Notes under the pieces: generated by a model
Databases searched by the model: none
What the model saw: only the letters and a program-made list of their open reading frames with translations
What the model was told of the DNA's origin: nothing
Origin: Methylacidiphilum kamchatkense Kam1
GTDB lineage: Bacteria > Verrucomicrobiota > Verrucomicrobiia > Methylacidiphilales > Methylacidiphilaceae
Direction: 5' to 3'
Length of the DNA: 64,000 bases
Assembly (NCBI RefSeq): GCF_007475525.1
Contig: NZ_CP037899.1
Coordinates: forward strand, 62,001-126,000
Translations under genes and position numbers: made by a program
Shown here: piece by piece, positions 29,939 through 37,708 of the stretch
Position numbering within the stretch: position 1 is the stretch's first letter
How the letters are laid out: each line of letters opens with the position of its first letter

Positions 29939-30247
29939 ATGATGAATGAATTTGTAACCAGGGAAAAACTAGTTAATGATATCAAAGCTGTACTTCATGA
30001 TGCTGATATTCTCCTCAAAACGACTGCTGGTGATATTGGAGAAAAAACAAAGGATGCCATTGACAGGCTAAACACCAAATTAAATTCTTTAAGAGATTAC
30101 TTAAGCAATTCAGAAGATTGGCTTGTCGATAAAGCAAAAGAAAGAGCCAAAACTACAGATGAAATTATTCGGAAAAATCCTTATCAATCGATAGGAATTT
30201 CATTATTGGTGGGTATTGCTATTGGCATTATCCTTGGCAGAAAATAA
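29939..30247 (+). CDS. DUF883 (ElaB/YqjD-like) protein
   Basis: A 102-aa protein with an amphipathic helical N-terminal part and a C-terminal membrane anchor ending GIAIGIILGRK. The segment IIRKNPYQSIGISLLVGI is the hallmark of the DUF883/ElaB-YqjD family. E. coli members are tail-anchored, ribosome-associated stationary-phase proteins. A strong AGGAG site lies 5 nt before the ATG, and an own promoter is visible. Probably a single-gene transcript: a T-rich hairpin (TTGGTC...AAACCAA) follows the stop. Confidence 0.85.
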   Translation: MMNEFVTREKLVNDIKAVLHDADILLKTTAGDIGEKTKDAIDRLNTKLNSLRDYLSNSEDWLVDKAKERAKTTDEIIRKNPYQSIGISLLVGIAIGIILGRK

Positions 30248-30257
30248 GTAGCTTTGT

Positions 30258-30289
30258 TGGTCTTTTTTTTTTTGAAAAACCAATAAGAC
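30258..30289 (+). terminator. Weak terminator-like hairpin after DUF883 gene
   Basis: TTGGT followed by a long T run pairs with AAAAACCAA a few bases later, with one bulged C. The stem is AT-rich and carries its T run inside rather than after it, so this is only a weak candidate. Confidence 0.25.
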
Positions 30290-30488
30290 TAAACCATGTT
30301 TTTTTTCTATTATCAAAAAGAAATACGTAATGGGCATATTTGACTGTCTATTGATTCTGTATTAAATAATATAGGCTTTTGGGCAAGGATTTGGTGGAAG
30401 ACGATATAAAAGACTTGATTTATTTTAGAAAACTATATTTTTCTTGAGAACATTTCTTCTATTTTTTTTTAGAAATATATAATTGCTT

Positions 30489-31190
30489 ATGATTCAATTT
30501 TTTTTAAAAGGCGGACCAATCATGTGGCCAATTCTGGCCCTATCCGTTATAACTCTCGCTGTCATATTCGAGAGATTGCTTTTTCTGATTGAAATAAGTC
30601 GCAATAGAAAACGCAAGCTAGTGACGAAATTCCTAGAACTTGTTGGGCATGGAAGATATGAAGAGGCATTAGCTATAGCTGAAAAAAACAAAGATTACGT
30701 TCTCAAAGTCTTACAAGAAGGGTTGAAGCATAAAGATGGAGCCTTAGAAGATGCTCTGCTTGAAGCTGCCAGCGAGCAGTTGGAAAGGTTTAATAAGGGG
30801 CTCGTTGTCCTTGATACAGCAGTAACTCTAGGACCGTTATTGGGGCTTTTAGGAACGGTTACTGGGATGATGCATGCATTTAGTATTGTGGGCTCTGGAG
30901 AGATTGCCGGAAAACAAGCTGCTATTACGGGAGGTGTTGCCGAGTCTTTGATTGCTGTTAGCTTTGGTCTTGCCGTAGCCATTGTAGCTATCATTCCTTT
31001 AAATTTTTTCAATGCTCGAATGGATAGAGCAAGAAGAAGAATAGAAGAAGCTTCTACGCGTCTTGTCTTGCTTTTAAGAGGGCAAGAGGAGGCAGAGGGG
31101 ACAGCTAGCAGACCTACCATTGGGAATCCTTCTTCTTTGGAAGGAATTTCCAATTCCAAAATTCAATCCAGTTCTTCGGTGTTGCCATAA
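30489..31190 (+). CDS. exbB: ExbB/TolQ family proton-channel protein
   Basis: A 233-aa inner-membrane MotA/TolQ/ExbB-family protein that powers TonB- or Tol-type outer-membrane processes. It has an N-terminal helix (GGPIMWPILALSVITLAVIF) and the conserved pair of later helices with DTAVTLGPLLGLLGTVTGMM and GVAESLIAVSFGLAVAI. A TTG at 30483 is the other possible start. exbD follows after 36 bp. ExbB rather than TolQ is a positional guess; no tonB or tolA is near. Confidence 0.85.
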   Translation: MIQFFLKGGPIMWPILALSVITLAVIFERLLFLIEISRNRKRKLVTKFLELVGHGRYEEALAIAEKNKDYVLKVLQEGLKHKDGALEDALLEAASEQLERFNKGLVVLDTAVTLGPLLGLLGTVTGMMHAFSIVGSGEIAGKQAAITGGVAESLIAVSFGLAVAIVAIIPLNFFNARMDRARRRIEEASTRLVLLLRGQEEAEGTASRPTIGNPSSLEGISNSKIQSSSSVLP

Positions 31191-31197
31191 AGGCAAC
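31181..31197 (+). promoter_or_regulatory. Hairpin across the exbB stop codon
   Basis: GTTGCC (31181-31186) pairs perfectly with GGCAAC (31192-31197) around a 5-nt loop that contains the TAA stop of exbB. A T6 run follows about 12 nt later. It could lower exbD expression relative to exbB or only stabilise the message. Confidence 0.3.
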
Positions 31198-31226
31198 AAG
31201 TTGCTATCTTTTTTGCACATTGAACT

Positions 31227-31646
31227 ATGCAAATAGTATCTCCTAGAAGAAAAAGACCTAGACTAGAAATCATTCCTTTTATTGATGTAATGTTTTTTTT
31301 GCTAGCTACGTTTATGATGGTTTCCTTAGCAATGATTAAAAACGAAGGTCAAACCGTTAATTTGCCGTTTGCAAAGAGCTCATCTTCTATCGAAAGGAAA
31401 GAAAAAGAAACTACCATTACCATTACTGATAAAGGAGACATTTATTTTAATAAAGAGCAAGTTACCATAGAATCTTTACCAGCAAAAATTATGGAATTAA
31501 AAAATCAAGAGGCAGATCCAAGAGTTTTTCTCAACGGGGATTGCAAGGCAACGTTTGAAAAAGTAACGGCTGTATTAGATTTGATCAGAAAACAGGGAAT
31601 AACTAAGATAGCCATTCAAACGACTAAAGAAGCCAAGGGGAAATAG
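31227..31646 (+). CDS. exbD: ExbD/TolR family protein
   Basis: A 139-aa partner of ExbB. The N-terminal helix includes LEIIPFIDVMFFLLATFMMV, whose single membrane-embedded Asp carries the proton. The periplasmic domain ends VLDLIRKQGITKIAIQT, the usual ExbD/TolR fold. ATG start 36 bp after exbB; the two form a unit that energises outer-membrane transport. Confidence 0.88.
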   Translation: MQIVSPRRKRPRLEIIPFIDVMFFLLATFMMVSLAMIKNEGQTVNLPFAKSSSSIERKEKETTITITDKGDIYFNKEQVTIESLPAKIMELKNQEADPRVFLNGDCKATFEKVTAVLDLIRKQGITKIAIQTTKEAKGK

Positions 31647-32021
31647 GAAGAAGATTTTTTGGAAGATTTGTGTATAATCCTTTGCAATCCGAAGCAGAGA
31701 GGAACCTCTGGAGAGTACCCAGAGTCAATCCAGATTAGTAGCGGCGGATAAATGGTGATATAAAGAAACCACTAGCTGTCTAATGGTAGATAGAAGTTGT
31801 AGAAGAATCTGTCCTTTAGTTTCAGAATCATCTTCGAAAAGAAAAGGAAGCAAGATTGCATTCTTTATCCAGCCATTGCAAGTAAAAATAACAAAAGCTT
31901 ATTAAGGATCGGATATAATTTTTTCCGATCCTCCTTAGATGTTGTAATTGCAATAAATATGTCGCTTGTTCCTCTCGAGAGGCTTCTTTATTGCGGGATT
32001 GAAGGCAAGAATGGAAGAAGG
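31647..32021. other. Intergenic region with structured elements
   Basis: About 375 bp between convergent exbD and the Cys-rich gene, without a supported ORF. It contains a CTCTGG/CCAGAG hairpin (31706-31711 with 31719-31724), a GTAGCGGCGGATAAATGG stretch resembling part of the 23S rRNA 5' domain, and a strong terminal hairpin (listed separately). An unannotated RNA is possible but unproven. Confidence 0.4.
31906..31931. terminator. Probable bidirectional terminator between exbD and Cys-rich gene
   Basis: GGATCGGA (31906-31913) pairs perfectly with TCCGATCC (31924-31931) around a 10-nt AT-only loop. It lies between two convergent genes, where a bidirectional terminator is expected. On the minus strand a T-rich stretch follows the stem. 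Confidence 0.5.
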
Positions 32022-32207
32022 CTATGAGCAATCACAATCTTTTCCCTTGTGTACCGCACAATCTTCTTTCTTTGCACACTTATCTGCACAGCCACATTTG
32101 ACTTTCTTTTTTGCAATTTCGATGGCTTGTGAAGCATACAAAGAAGAAACAGAAATTAAAGAGAGGGAAACAAAAAGAATAGAACTTAATTTAAATAGGT
32201 TTTTCAT
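32022..32207 (-). CDS. Small secreted cysteine-rich protein
   Basis: The ATG at 32207 gives a 61-aa precursor: a clean signal peptide (MKNLFKLSSILFVSLSLISV, then an SLYA|S-type cleavage site) followed by a mature part of about 37 residues. The tail holds six cysteines and a histidine in KVKCGCADKCAKKEDC and HKGKDCDC (spacing CxC-x3-C-x5-C-x7-CxC). Such spacing suits metal binding or disulfide packing, like a metallothionein-type peptide. No family is recognised. It ends at the 31906 terminator. It is 2.4 kb from the copper pump genes but on its own transcript. Confidence 0.6.
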   Translation of the reverse strand: MKNLFKLSSILFVSLSLISVSSLYASQAIEIAKKKVKCGCADKCAKKEDCAVHKGKDCDCS

Positions 32208-32306
32208 TCTGCAAATTGATAGGAAAAGCGCAAAAAAAGTCAAGGTTTTTAGGAATAAAAAGCAAAGATCCAAGATCTTATAGTTTTATTTCGATAAAAT
32301 AGATAC

Positions 32307-32672
32307 ATGAATAGATTTGTAATCCAGGAGCATTATGCGCGCCGCCATCATTATGATTTGAGACTTGAAAAAGATGGAGTGCTTAAAAGCTGGGCAGTTC
32401 CTAAAAGTTTACCATTGTCTGGTGAAAAAAGGCTAGCGATTCAGGTAGAAGACCATCCACTGGATTATATTGGATTTGAAGGAAAGATTCCTCAAGGCGA
32501 ATATGGAGCCGGAACAGTAATTATATGGGATCAGGGAGAATATGAGCCAGTAGAATGGGGAGAGGATAAAATTCTTTTTGTTCTTCACGGAAAAAGATTA
32601 AAAGGAAAATATGCTCTGATCCATTTAAAAAAAACAACCCCTGGCCATTGGCTACTTATGAAACTAGATTGA
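32307..32672 (+). CDS. Stand-alone LigD-type 3'-phosphoesterase domain protein
   Basis: A 121-aa protein equal to the 3'-phosphoesterase (PE) module of bacterial DNA ligase D. It has the metal/active-site motif HYARRHHYDLRLEKDG, then WAVPKSLP, the second histidine in VEDHPLDYIGFEG and IPQGEYGAGTVIIWD. In NHEJ ligases this domain trims 3'-phosphates and ribonucleotides from ends. Here it is alone, with no ligase or polymerase domain attached and no ku gene in the window. Either NHEJ parts lie elsewhere or it works as an independent end-cleaning nuclease. Confidence 0.88.
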   Translation: MNRFVIQEHYARRHHYDLRLEKDGVLKSWAVPKSLPLSGEKRLAIQVEDHPLDYIGFEGKIPQGEYGAGTVIIWDQGEYEPVEWGEDKILFVLHGKRLKGKYALIHLKKTTPGHWLLMKLD

Positions 32673-32890
32673 TGCATAATACACTAGAAATGATTTACGG
32701 AGAAAACTTGCTAGAAAGCTTAGTCCTACAAACATAATGTCTATGTAGATTCTAAAAACGTAGGGTGTAGGTAGCTCCGAACTAATGGCTATGGAGCGGG
32801 GGGCTGGGTTCTCTTTAAATATCCATGCAAAACCTTTTGACCAAAGCAAAATCCCCTTGATGAAGCTAGAGGAGAAGGACACATTGTGAA

Positions 32891-33469
32891 ATGACCCCAA
32901 TCGATTCGTCTTCTGGGATGCAACACTTAGGGCTACGTCCAGAAATACCTCGATTTGCACTGACAACAGACTGTGTTGTCATCGGATTTATGCCTGATAG
33001 CTTGCATCTACTACTTATTCAAAGGCGAAATCCACCTTTTCAAGGCATGTGGGCTCTGCCAGGAGGTTTTGTTGAGGAAAATGAGGATTTGGAAGAAGCA
33101 GCCTTACGAGAACTTAAGGAAGAAACAAACATAAGCCCCTCACGAATAGTTCAAATTGGTGCGTTTGGGAAACCTGGCAGAGATCCTCGAGGTAGAGTCA
33201 TAAGTATAGCCTTTTTATTAGTGATGCCTTTTGAGAATCTCAAACCAACTGCTGGGGATGATGCCAAAAAAGCGTGTTTTTTCCCATTAAATCAATTACC
33301 CCTCCTTGCCTTTGATCATCAATCTATTATTGCGCAAGGTTGTCAAAAGTTGCTGTTTCTCTTAAACGGAGAAAAAGAAGATAACCCTTTTGCTTTGGAA
33401 AAAGTCGATAAGAAAGTTTTTCAAAAAATATTAAAAGAAGCATTGGATAAAATGTCTAAAAAGAATTAG
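32891..33469 (+). CDS. Nudix hydrolase
   Basis: A 192-aa protein whose Nudix box reads GGFVEENEDLEEAALRELKE followed by ETN, matching Gx5Ex7REUxEExGU with an Asn in place of the last Gly. The domain starts at ALTTDCVVIGF and resembles the ADP-ribose pyrophosphatase/NrtR-type group. A C-terminal helical tail of about 50 residues is present, but I do not see a clear winged-helix regulator domain. The N-terminal 20 residues may be too long. Confidence 0.85.
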   Translation: MTPIDSSSGMQHLGLRPEIPRFALTTDCVVIGFMPDSLHLLLIQRRNPPFQGMWALPGGFVEENEDLEEAALRELKEETNISPSRIVQIGAFGKPGRDPRGRVISIAFLLVMPFENLKPTAGDDAKKACFFPLNQLPLLAFDHQSIIAQGCQKLLFLLNGEKEDNPFALEKVDKKVFQKILKEALDKMSKKN

Positions 33470-33506
33470 GATTAGGCTAGACTAAGCTAAAGAATAAAAA
33501 GGACTT

Positions 33507-33863
33507 ATGCAAAGCTTTCTGAAAGAATTTAAAGAATTTGCTTTCAAAGGCAATGCAATAGATATGGCAGTGGGGGTTGTTGTCGGGACGGCTTTTAATC
33601 AAATCGTTAGTTCTTTTGTAAACGATATTATCATGCCTCCACTTGGAGTGCTTATAGGGGGAGTCGATTTTAAAAATCTCCAGTTGGTCTTAGTCCCCAT
33701 ACGCAAGGACGCTTTGGGCAAAACCATTCCTGAAGTAGCTATTCATTATGGGCTTTTCATTAATGCCATCGTGCAATTCTTTATTATTTGCTTGAGTGTT
33801 TTTATAGCAATCAAATTTGTCAATAAGATGCTCTCTATGCGCCTCCCTCAAAAAGACCAATAA
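33507..33863 (+). CDS. mscL: Large-conductance mechanosensitive channel MscL
   Basis: A 118-aa inner-membrane channel that opens at near-lytic tension in osmotic downshock. The amphipathic N-terminus FLKEFKEFAFKGNAIDMAVG, TM1 with VVVGTAFNQIVSSFVNDIIMPPLG, and TM2 from HYGLFINAIVQFFIICLSVF are all typical. The C-terminal helix is short. ATG at 33507; downstream is the palindrome CTTTTGCGCAAAAG at 33881-33894. Confidence 0.93.
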   Translation: MQSFLKEFKEFAFKGNAIDMAVGVVVGTAFNQIVSSFVNDIIMPPLGVLIGGVDFKNLQLVLVPIRKDALGKTIPEVAIHYGLFINAIVQFFIICLSVFIAIKFVNKMLSMRLPQKDQ

Positions 33864-33880
33864 AAGGGGAATCTTCTTTG

Positions 33881-33894
33881 CTTTTGCGCAAAAG
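33881..33894. repeat. Perfect 14-bp palindrome after mscL
   Basis: CTTTTGCGCAAAAG is its own reverse complement and lies 18 bp after the mscL stop, between mscL and the convergent secreted-protein gene. It could act as a small hairpin; there is no T run after it on either strand. Confidence 0.5.
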
Positions 33895-34006
33895 ACTCCT
33901 TCATTCTTGTTTGTGTAGAGTTTTGTTCTGAATGAGCAATTTCGTTCTAAGGGCTCTTAGCTTTTCTCTTTTCAAGTATTGAGAGGAAAGATATGTGGGT
34001 AGGAAT

Positions 34007-34627
34007 CTAACGAGGCAGGGGAGGAGGAGGAGATTGATTCGATTTTTTAGGAATGTTTTTGCTCATATCAATGATTTGATAGTCTTTGGGTGGATCGAAT
34101 AATTCTGGCGGTTGTGGCCCTTTTTGGTAATTAATCCACTCTACAACATTTTTCCCATCTTCGCTGCTAAGACGGAGGGGTGAACGATTTTCTTTACTAA
34201 TCCAAAGGAAAGCTTTCCCAAAAGACCCGACCACTTCAAATTTATCGCAAACGACCTCATTCAGGGTTTCTGTTCCTTCTGGAGTAATATTGCTAAGGGT
34301 ATTAGAGGCTATAGGGTCTTTCTCTTTCAGTTCTTGCGAATATGGGATGACAAAACAAAGTTTCCGATTGGGCATGAGGCTATAAATGACGCCTAGATCG
34401 GATCTGTAAATCATGACATTTTCCTTTTCTTCTTCCAGCAGCTCTAGCCTCATTTTCTTGTCATCAACAAATACTCTTTGTTTTCTGGGTGGAAAGCCTG
34501 CACCATGGATGATTTGCAGAACACTAAATTGTGTGTCTTCTTTGAAAGGAATGCCTCCATATGTCTTAAAGCATAGAAGCAAAAAAAGAAGCTGGATACT
34601 CAGCGTGCATGCAATCTGTAAAGACAT
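34007..34627 (-). CDS. Secreted LolA-like/DUF4412-like protein
   Basis: A 206-aa protein with an N-terminal signal sequence (TLSIQLLFLLLCFKTYG). The mature part runs as alternating beta strands with DDKKMRLELLEEE, VIYSLMPNRKLCFVIP and AFLWISKENRSPLRL, the pattern of the LolA/LolB-like or DUF4412 fold that binds lipid in the periplasm. It ends in a Pro-rich tail (QSPPPPLPR). Family assignment is by pattern only. It ends 12 bp before the inositol phosphatase gene on the same strand. Confidence 0.6.
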   Translation of the reverse strand: MSLQIACTLSIQLLFLLLCFKTYGGIPFKEDTQFSVLQIIHGAGFPPRKQRVFVDDKKMRLELLEEEKENVMIYRSDLGVIYSLMPNRKLCFVIPYSQELKEKDPIASNTLSNITPEGTETLNEVVCDKFEVVGSFGKAFLWISKENRSPLRLSSEDGKNVVEWINYQKGPQPPELFDPPKDYQIIDMSKNIPKKSNQSPPPPLPR

Positions 34628-34638
34628 AGAAAACCAAA

Positions 34639-35397
34639 TTAATCAAAAGTTACAAAATCGAGATTCAATGATCCATTAGTTGCTTTGAGGGAAAAAGTTT
34701 TTCCTTCAATAATAGGTTTTGTCATAATTTTGCCTCCTGACTTTTCTACAAGCAGAATGCCTGCAGCAATATCCCAAATTTGAATTTGTTGCTCTATGTA
34801 AAAATCCAATCTGCCACAAGCTACATATGCAAGATCTAGCGCAGCCGATCCTGTAAATCGGATTTTTCTGACTTTTGGAACGAGATTAAAAAACAGGTCT
34901 GTGGCTTTAGCAATGGTTTCTTTTGTCCGAGAAAAACCGATCACTCCAACTGATTCTGAAAGAAAAGATCTTTGACTAGATTTAATTACTTTTCCGTTAA
35001 GTTTTGGATAACCAGGCTCACTCGCCGTGAAAAGTTCTTCTCTAATTGGATCGTATATGACGCCAGCAATCGTTTCCCCTCTTTTTTGAACCGCTATGGA
35101 AATACAAAAGTGAGGGATCCCATAAGTAAAGTTAACCGTTCCATCAAGGGGATCGACAATCCAACATATTTCAGAGTCTTTAGAACCTATGGATCCTTCT
35201 TCGCCAATAATTTGATGATCAGGATAATCTTTTAGAATGGATGCAATGATTTTTTCTTGGGCAAGATTATCAAGTTCAATCTTAATATCATGAGAGAATT
35301 TTTCAGCTATTTTTATATCAGTTCCGAAATGACGCCGAAGAAAATCTCCAGCTTCCAGTGCCGTTTCAATAGCGGTAGAAAGAAAATCGTTGGGCAT
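34639..35397 (-). CDS. suhB: Inositol monophosphatase family protein
   Basis: A 252-aa Mg-dependent phosphatase of the SuhB/IMPase family. Metal-site motifs are GEEGS, then WIVDPLDGTVNFTYGIP (DPxDGTxNF) and the late IWDIAAGILLVEKSGG (WD-x-AAG). It hydrolyses inositol-1-phosphate or related sugar phosphates; in some bacteria SuhB also acts in rRNA antitermination. The gene name is provisional because the family has several close functions. Confidence 0.87.
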   Translation of the reverse strand: MPNDFLSTAIETALEAGDFLRRHFGTDIKIAEKFSHDIKIELDNLAQEKIIASILKDYPDHQIIGEEGSIGSKDSEICWIVDPLDGTVNFTYGIPHFCISIAVQKRGETIAGVIYDPIREELFTASEPGYPKLNGKVIKSSQRSFLSESVGVIGFSRTKETIAKATDLFFNLVPKVRKIRFTGSAALDLAYVACGRLDFYIEQQIQIWDIAAGILLVEKSGGKIMTKPIIEGKTFSLKATNGSLNLDFVTFD

Positions 35398-35510
35398 GGT
35401 TGTGAGAAAGGTTTGCTCTTGTTGTTTTCTTTTTAAAGATCTATCCGTTACGTGTTATTTCAAAACAAAAAGATCGGTTTATCAAGTGCTTAATGAGACT
35501 GATGGAACAT

Positions 35511-37031
35511 TCAATTTTCTGATCGAGAAGCAGAAGGGAGGGAAGAAAGCAGCCAAATGGTGTAATATTCTATTTTTTTCCCTTTATATTCTCTCCAGAA
35601 ACCACCGGAATGTTCTATCTTTGAGAATTCTTTTTTGAGACATTCTGGAAGAAGGCCATTTTGATCGTTTGAAATATAGATTGCTTTGGCATTATGCTGA
35701 ATTGGATAACTCTCCCAAAAGGCAAATTGTGTTTGTGCTTGAAGGCAAGTAGGAATAAAGACTTTGGAGCTTTGAATTAAAAATTGCAACTCGCTTGCCA
35801 AAGCATAGTCGTTGGCAATGAAATATTCAGGATGGAACTTCTTCTGGATTTCGTTTAGCTTGACCGCAACGCTTTGCCATCCTCTGGGTCTCAAAAGAGG
35901 ATCTTTTTCTGGCTTTATCCCAACAAAAGAAAGATCTTCCCTATGCAGCAGGGCGGTTTGTAAAAAACTAATAGCCAATCCACTGAGCAAAAGCACTTTG
36001 ATGTGTGGAAGATGAAAAAGCCTTACCATTATATAAGCTAAAAGAATCATCCCTCCAGAAACGGCTGTGACTGTCCAATTGCCTTTTGCTGCTTGATGTA
36101 GACTTAGAAAAGTATAGAAGAGAAAGACAGGAAGAAATAATGTAAGAAGAAAAAGGGTTTGTGAAGAACGAAAAGAGGGTGACCAAAGGACCAGAATGAC
36201 AGAACTAATAATGCCTATGAATAGGAATGGGGAATAGCTCAAAAGCTGTTCTTGGAGAAATTTAATAAGTTCGGTTGGTTCTATAACGAAAGAAGAGGTT
36301 AAGCCGCCGCGATGGAGGAGATGATGGACTGTAACCCATCCATGAGTGGCGTTCCAGAGCCATACAGGTAAAGAAAATAAAAAAGAAAAAAGAAGGAAAT
36401 AGGCATAATTTTGTGATAGTAAGAGCTTTCTTTTGTCTGGATAGAACAATAAATAAAGGCTAAAGCAAAGGAGCTCAAATGCATTCACATATTTAGCCAG
36501 AAAACCTATTCCCAAGCTCATCCCAGTAAAGATCCAGTATTTTCTTTTGTCTTGCACAAGCGCCTGTAGGAATAGAAAAGCAGAAAGCAGCCAGAAAAAT
36601 AAGGATGGCGAATCGATTGTCATAAGCACAGAGCCAATCGAAAAAATAGGACAACTGGCTGCAAACAAAACAGAAAGCAAAGCTGTTCGAGAATCAAAAA
36701 GTTTTTCAGCTAAGAAATAGATTAACACTCCACTTCCAATGCTGAACAATAGTGCCATGAATCTAATAGCCAAAATGCTGTCTCCAAAAAAAAGGGAACT
36801 AATGGCTATACACCAGGCAACGACAGGTCCCTTAGTGGCATAGGAAAGGGATGGATGTTTCGACCATAGCCAATAGTAGGCTTCATCTGGGACGAGCCAA
36901 AATGTTGTGGAAAACCACAAATGAAAAAAAAAACCTGCAGCAATGACTCCGAAAGCAATGATTCGGTAAAAAGGACGATGATCCAAAGAAAGGGAGTTTG
37001 ATTTGGTCCCTTTTGTTATCTCTTTGAGCAT
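35511..37031 (-). CDS. GT39-family integral membrane glycosyltransferase
   Basis: A 506-aa protein with about 11 hydrophobic segments, N-terminally bearing the first-loop acidic motif LVPDEAYYWLWSKHPSLSYA. This is typical of PMT_2/ArnT-like enzymes that transfer sugars from polyprenyl phosphate to lipid A or protein. Positions of ATKGPVVAW and SPSLFFWLLSA match the family. The acceptor is unknown. A large C-terminal soluble part (from about residue 390) is present. Confidence 0.83.
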   Translation of the reverse strand: MLKEITKGTKSNSLSLDHRPFYRIIAFGVIAAGFFFHLWFSTTFWLVPDEAYYWLWSKHPSLSYATKGPVVAWCIAISSLFFGDSILAIRFMALLFSIGSGVLIYFLAEKLFDSRTALLSVLFAASCPIFSIGSVLMTIDSPSLFFWLLSAFLFLQALVQDKRKYWIFTGMSLGIGFLAKYVNAFELLCFSLYLLFYPDKRKLLLSQNYAYFLLFSFLFSLPVWLWNATHGWVTVHHLLHRGGLTSSFVIEPTELIKFLQEQLLSYSPFLFIGIISSVILVLWSPSFRSSQTLFLLTLFLPVFLFYTFLSLHQAAKGNWTVTAVSGGMILLAYIMVRLFHLPHIKVLLLSGLAISFLQTALLHREDLSFVGIKPEKDPLLRPRGWQSVAVKLNEIQKKFHPEYFIANDYALASELQFLIQSSKVFIPTCLQAQTQFAFWESYPIQHNAKAIYISNDQNGLLPECLKKEFSKIEHSGGFWREYKGKKIEYYTIWLLSSLPSASRSEN

Positions 37032-37057
37032 TTGAACGGCGGTTATGAGCTTTGGTT

Positions 37058-37708
37058 TTAAGAAAGTTTTTTATAAAGTCTTACAATTTCTTCTCCTTCT
37101 CTTCCAGGATAACAGAAAGAAGGCAACCATTCAGCCTCTAACTGGAAATAGGGATCAAAATGACGATCTATTTCACTTAAAGTAAAGCAATATGGAGGAG
37201 GTTCGTCGGAGCTTTCGGTATCAAGAAAAAAAATTCCAAGAAAAAGCCCATCGGACCTCAACATATTATACATTGATTGGACATAATTGGGTCTTTTACT
37301 TGGTGGAATAGCACAAAAACAAGTGTGCTCCCAAATTAGATCAAAAGATCCGTGGAACTGCTGCGGAAGAGAAAAAATATCACCCAGAATATACTTTTCA
37401 AAAGGAGAATGCGCCTTTTTTTTGGCCGTCTCAATAGCTGAGGGAGCAAAATCGATACCTACGGCTTCAATCTTTAGGCTTGCTAAATAACGGACATCAT
37501 TGCCAGTTCCACATCCTGGAACAAGCACCCTTTTGGGTGGAGGGAGTAGACGTATGACTTCTATAAGTGCAGGAGAAGGTGCCCCTCTATCCCAGCCTGT
37601 TTCTCCAGATTGATATTTCGATTCCCAATATAAATAATCATCCAGAGGAGGGGTAGGAAAGTTTGGATCCATTGGTCTAATAAATTGAATGATCAGCCGG
37701 TTTGTCAA
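37058..37708 (-). CDS. TPMT-family SAM-dependent methyltransferase
   Basis: A 216-aa class I methyltransferase of the thiopurine/thiol methyltransferase family. It has YWESKYQSGETGWDRGAPSP at the N-terminus and the SAM motif VLVPGCGTGNDV, with IDFAPSAI and the tail motif EEIVRLYKK. Bacterial relatives detoxify thiols, selenium or tellurium compounds; the substrate here is unknown. Two starts are possible: TTG at 37708, which overlaps the purQ stop, and ATG at 37672. Neither has a clear ribosome site. Confidence 0.83.
   Translation of the reverse strand: MTNRLIIQFIRPMDPNFPTPPLDDYLYWESKYQSGETGWDRGAPSPALIEVIRLLPPPKRVLVPGCGTGNDVRYLASLKIEAVGIDFAPSAIETAKKKAHSPFEKYILGDIFSLPQQFHGSFDLIWEHTCFCAIPPSKRPNYVQSMYNMLRSDGLFLGIFFLDTESSDEPPPYCFTLSEIDRHFDPYFQLEAEWLPSFCYPGREGEEIVRLYKKLS

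Noticed and set aside
29730-29942. 70-codon plus-strand ORF before the DUF883 gene
   Set aside because: Runs over the visible promoter and inverted repeat, has no ribosome site and a random-looking sequence.
30695-31159. 154-codon minus-strand ORF inside exbB
   Set aside because: Shadow of exbB; low-complexity Ala/Thr/Ser translation typical of antisense frames.
31966-32283. 105-codon plus-strand ORF over the Cys-rich gene
   Set aside because: Antisense to a gene with a clean signal peptide; no features of its own.
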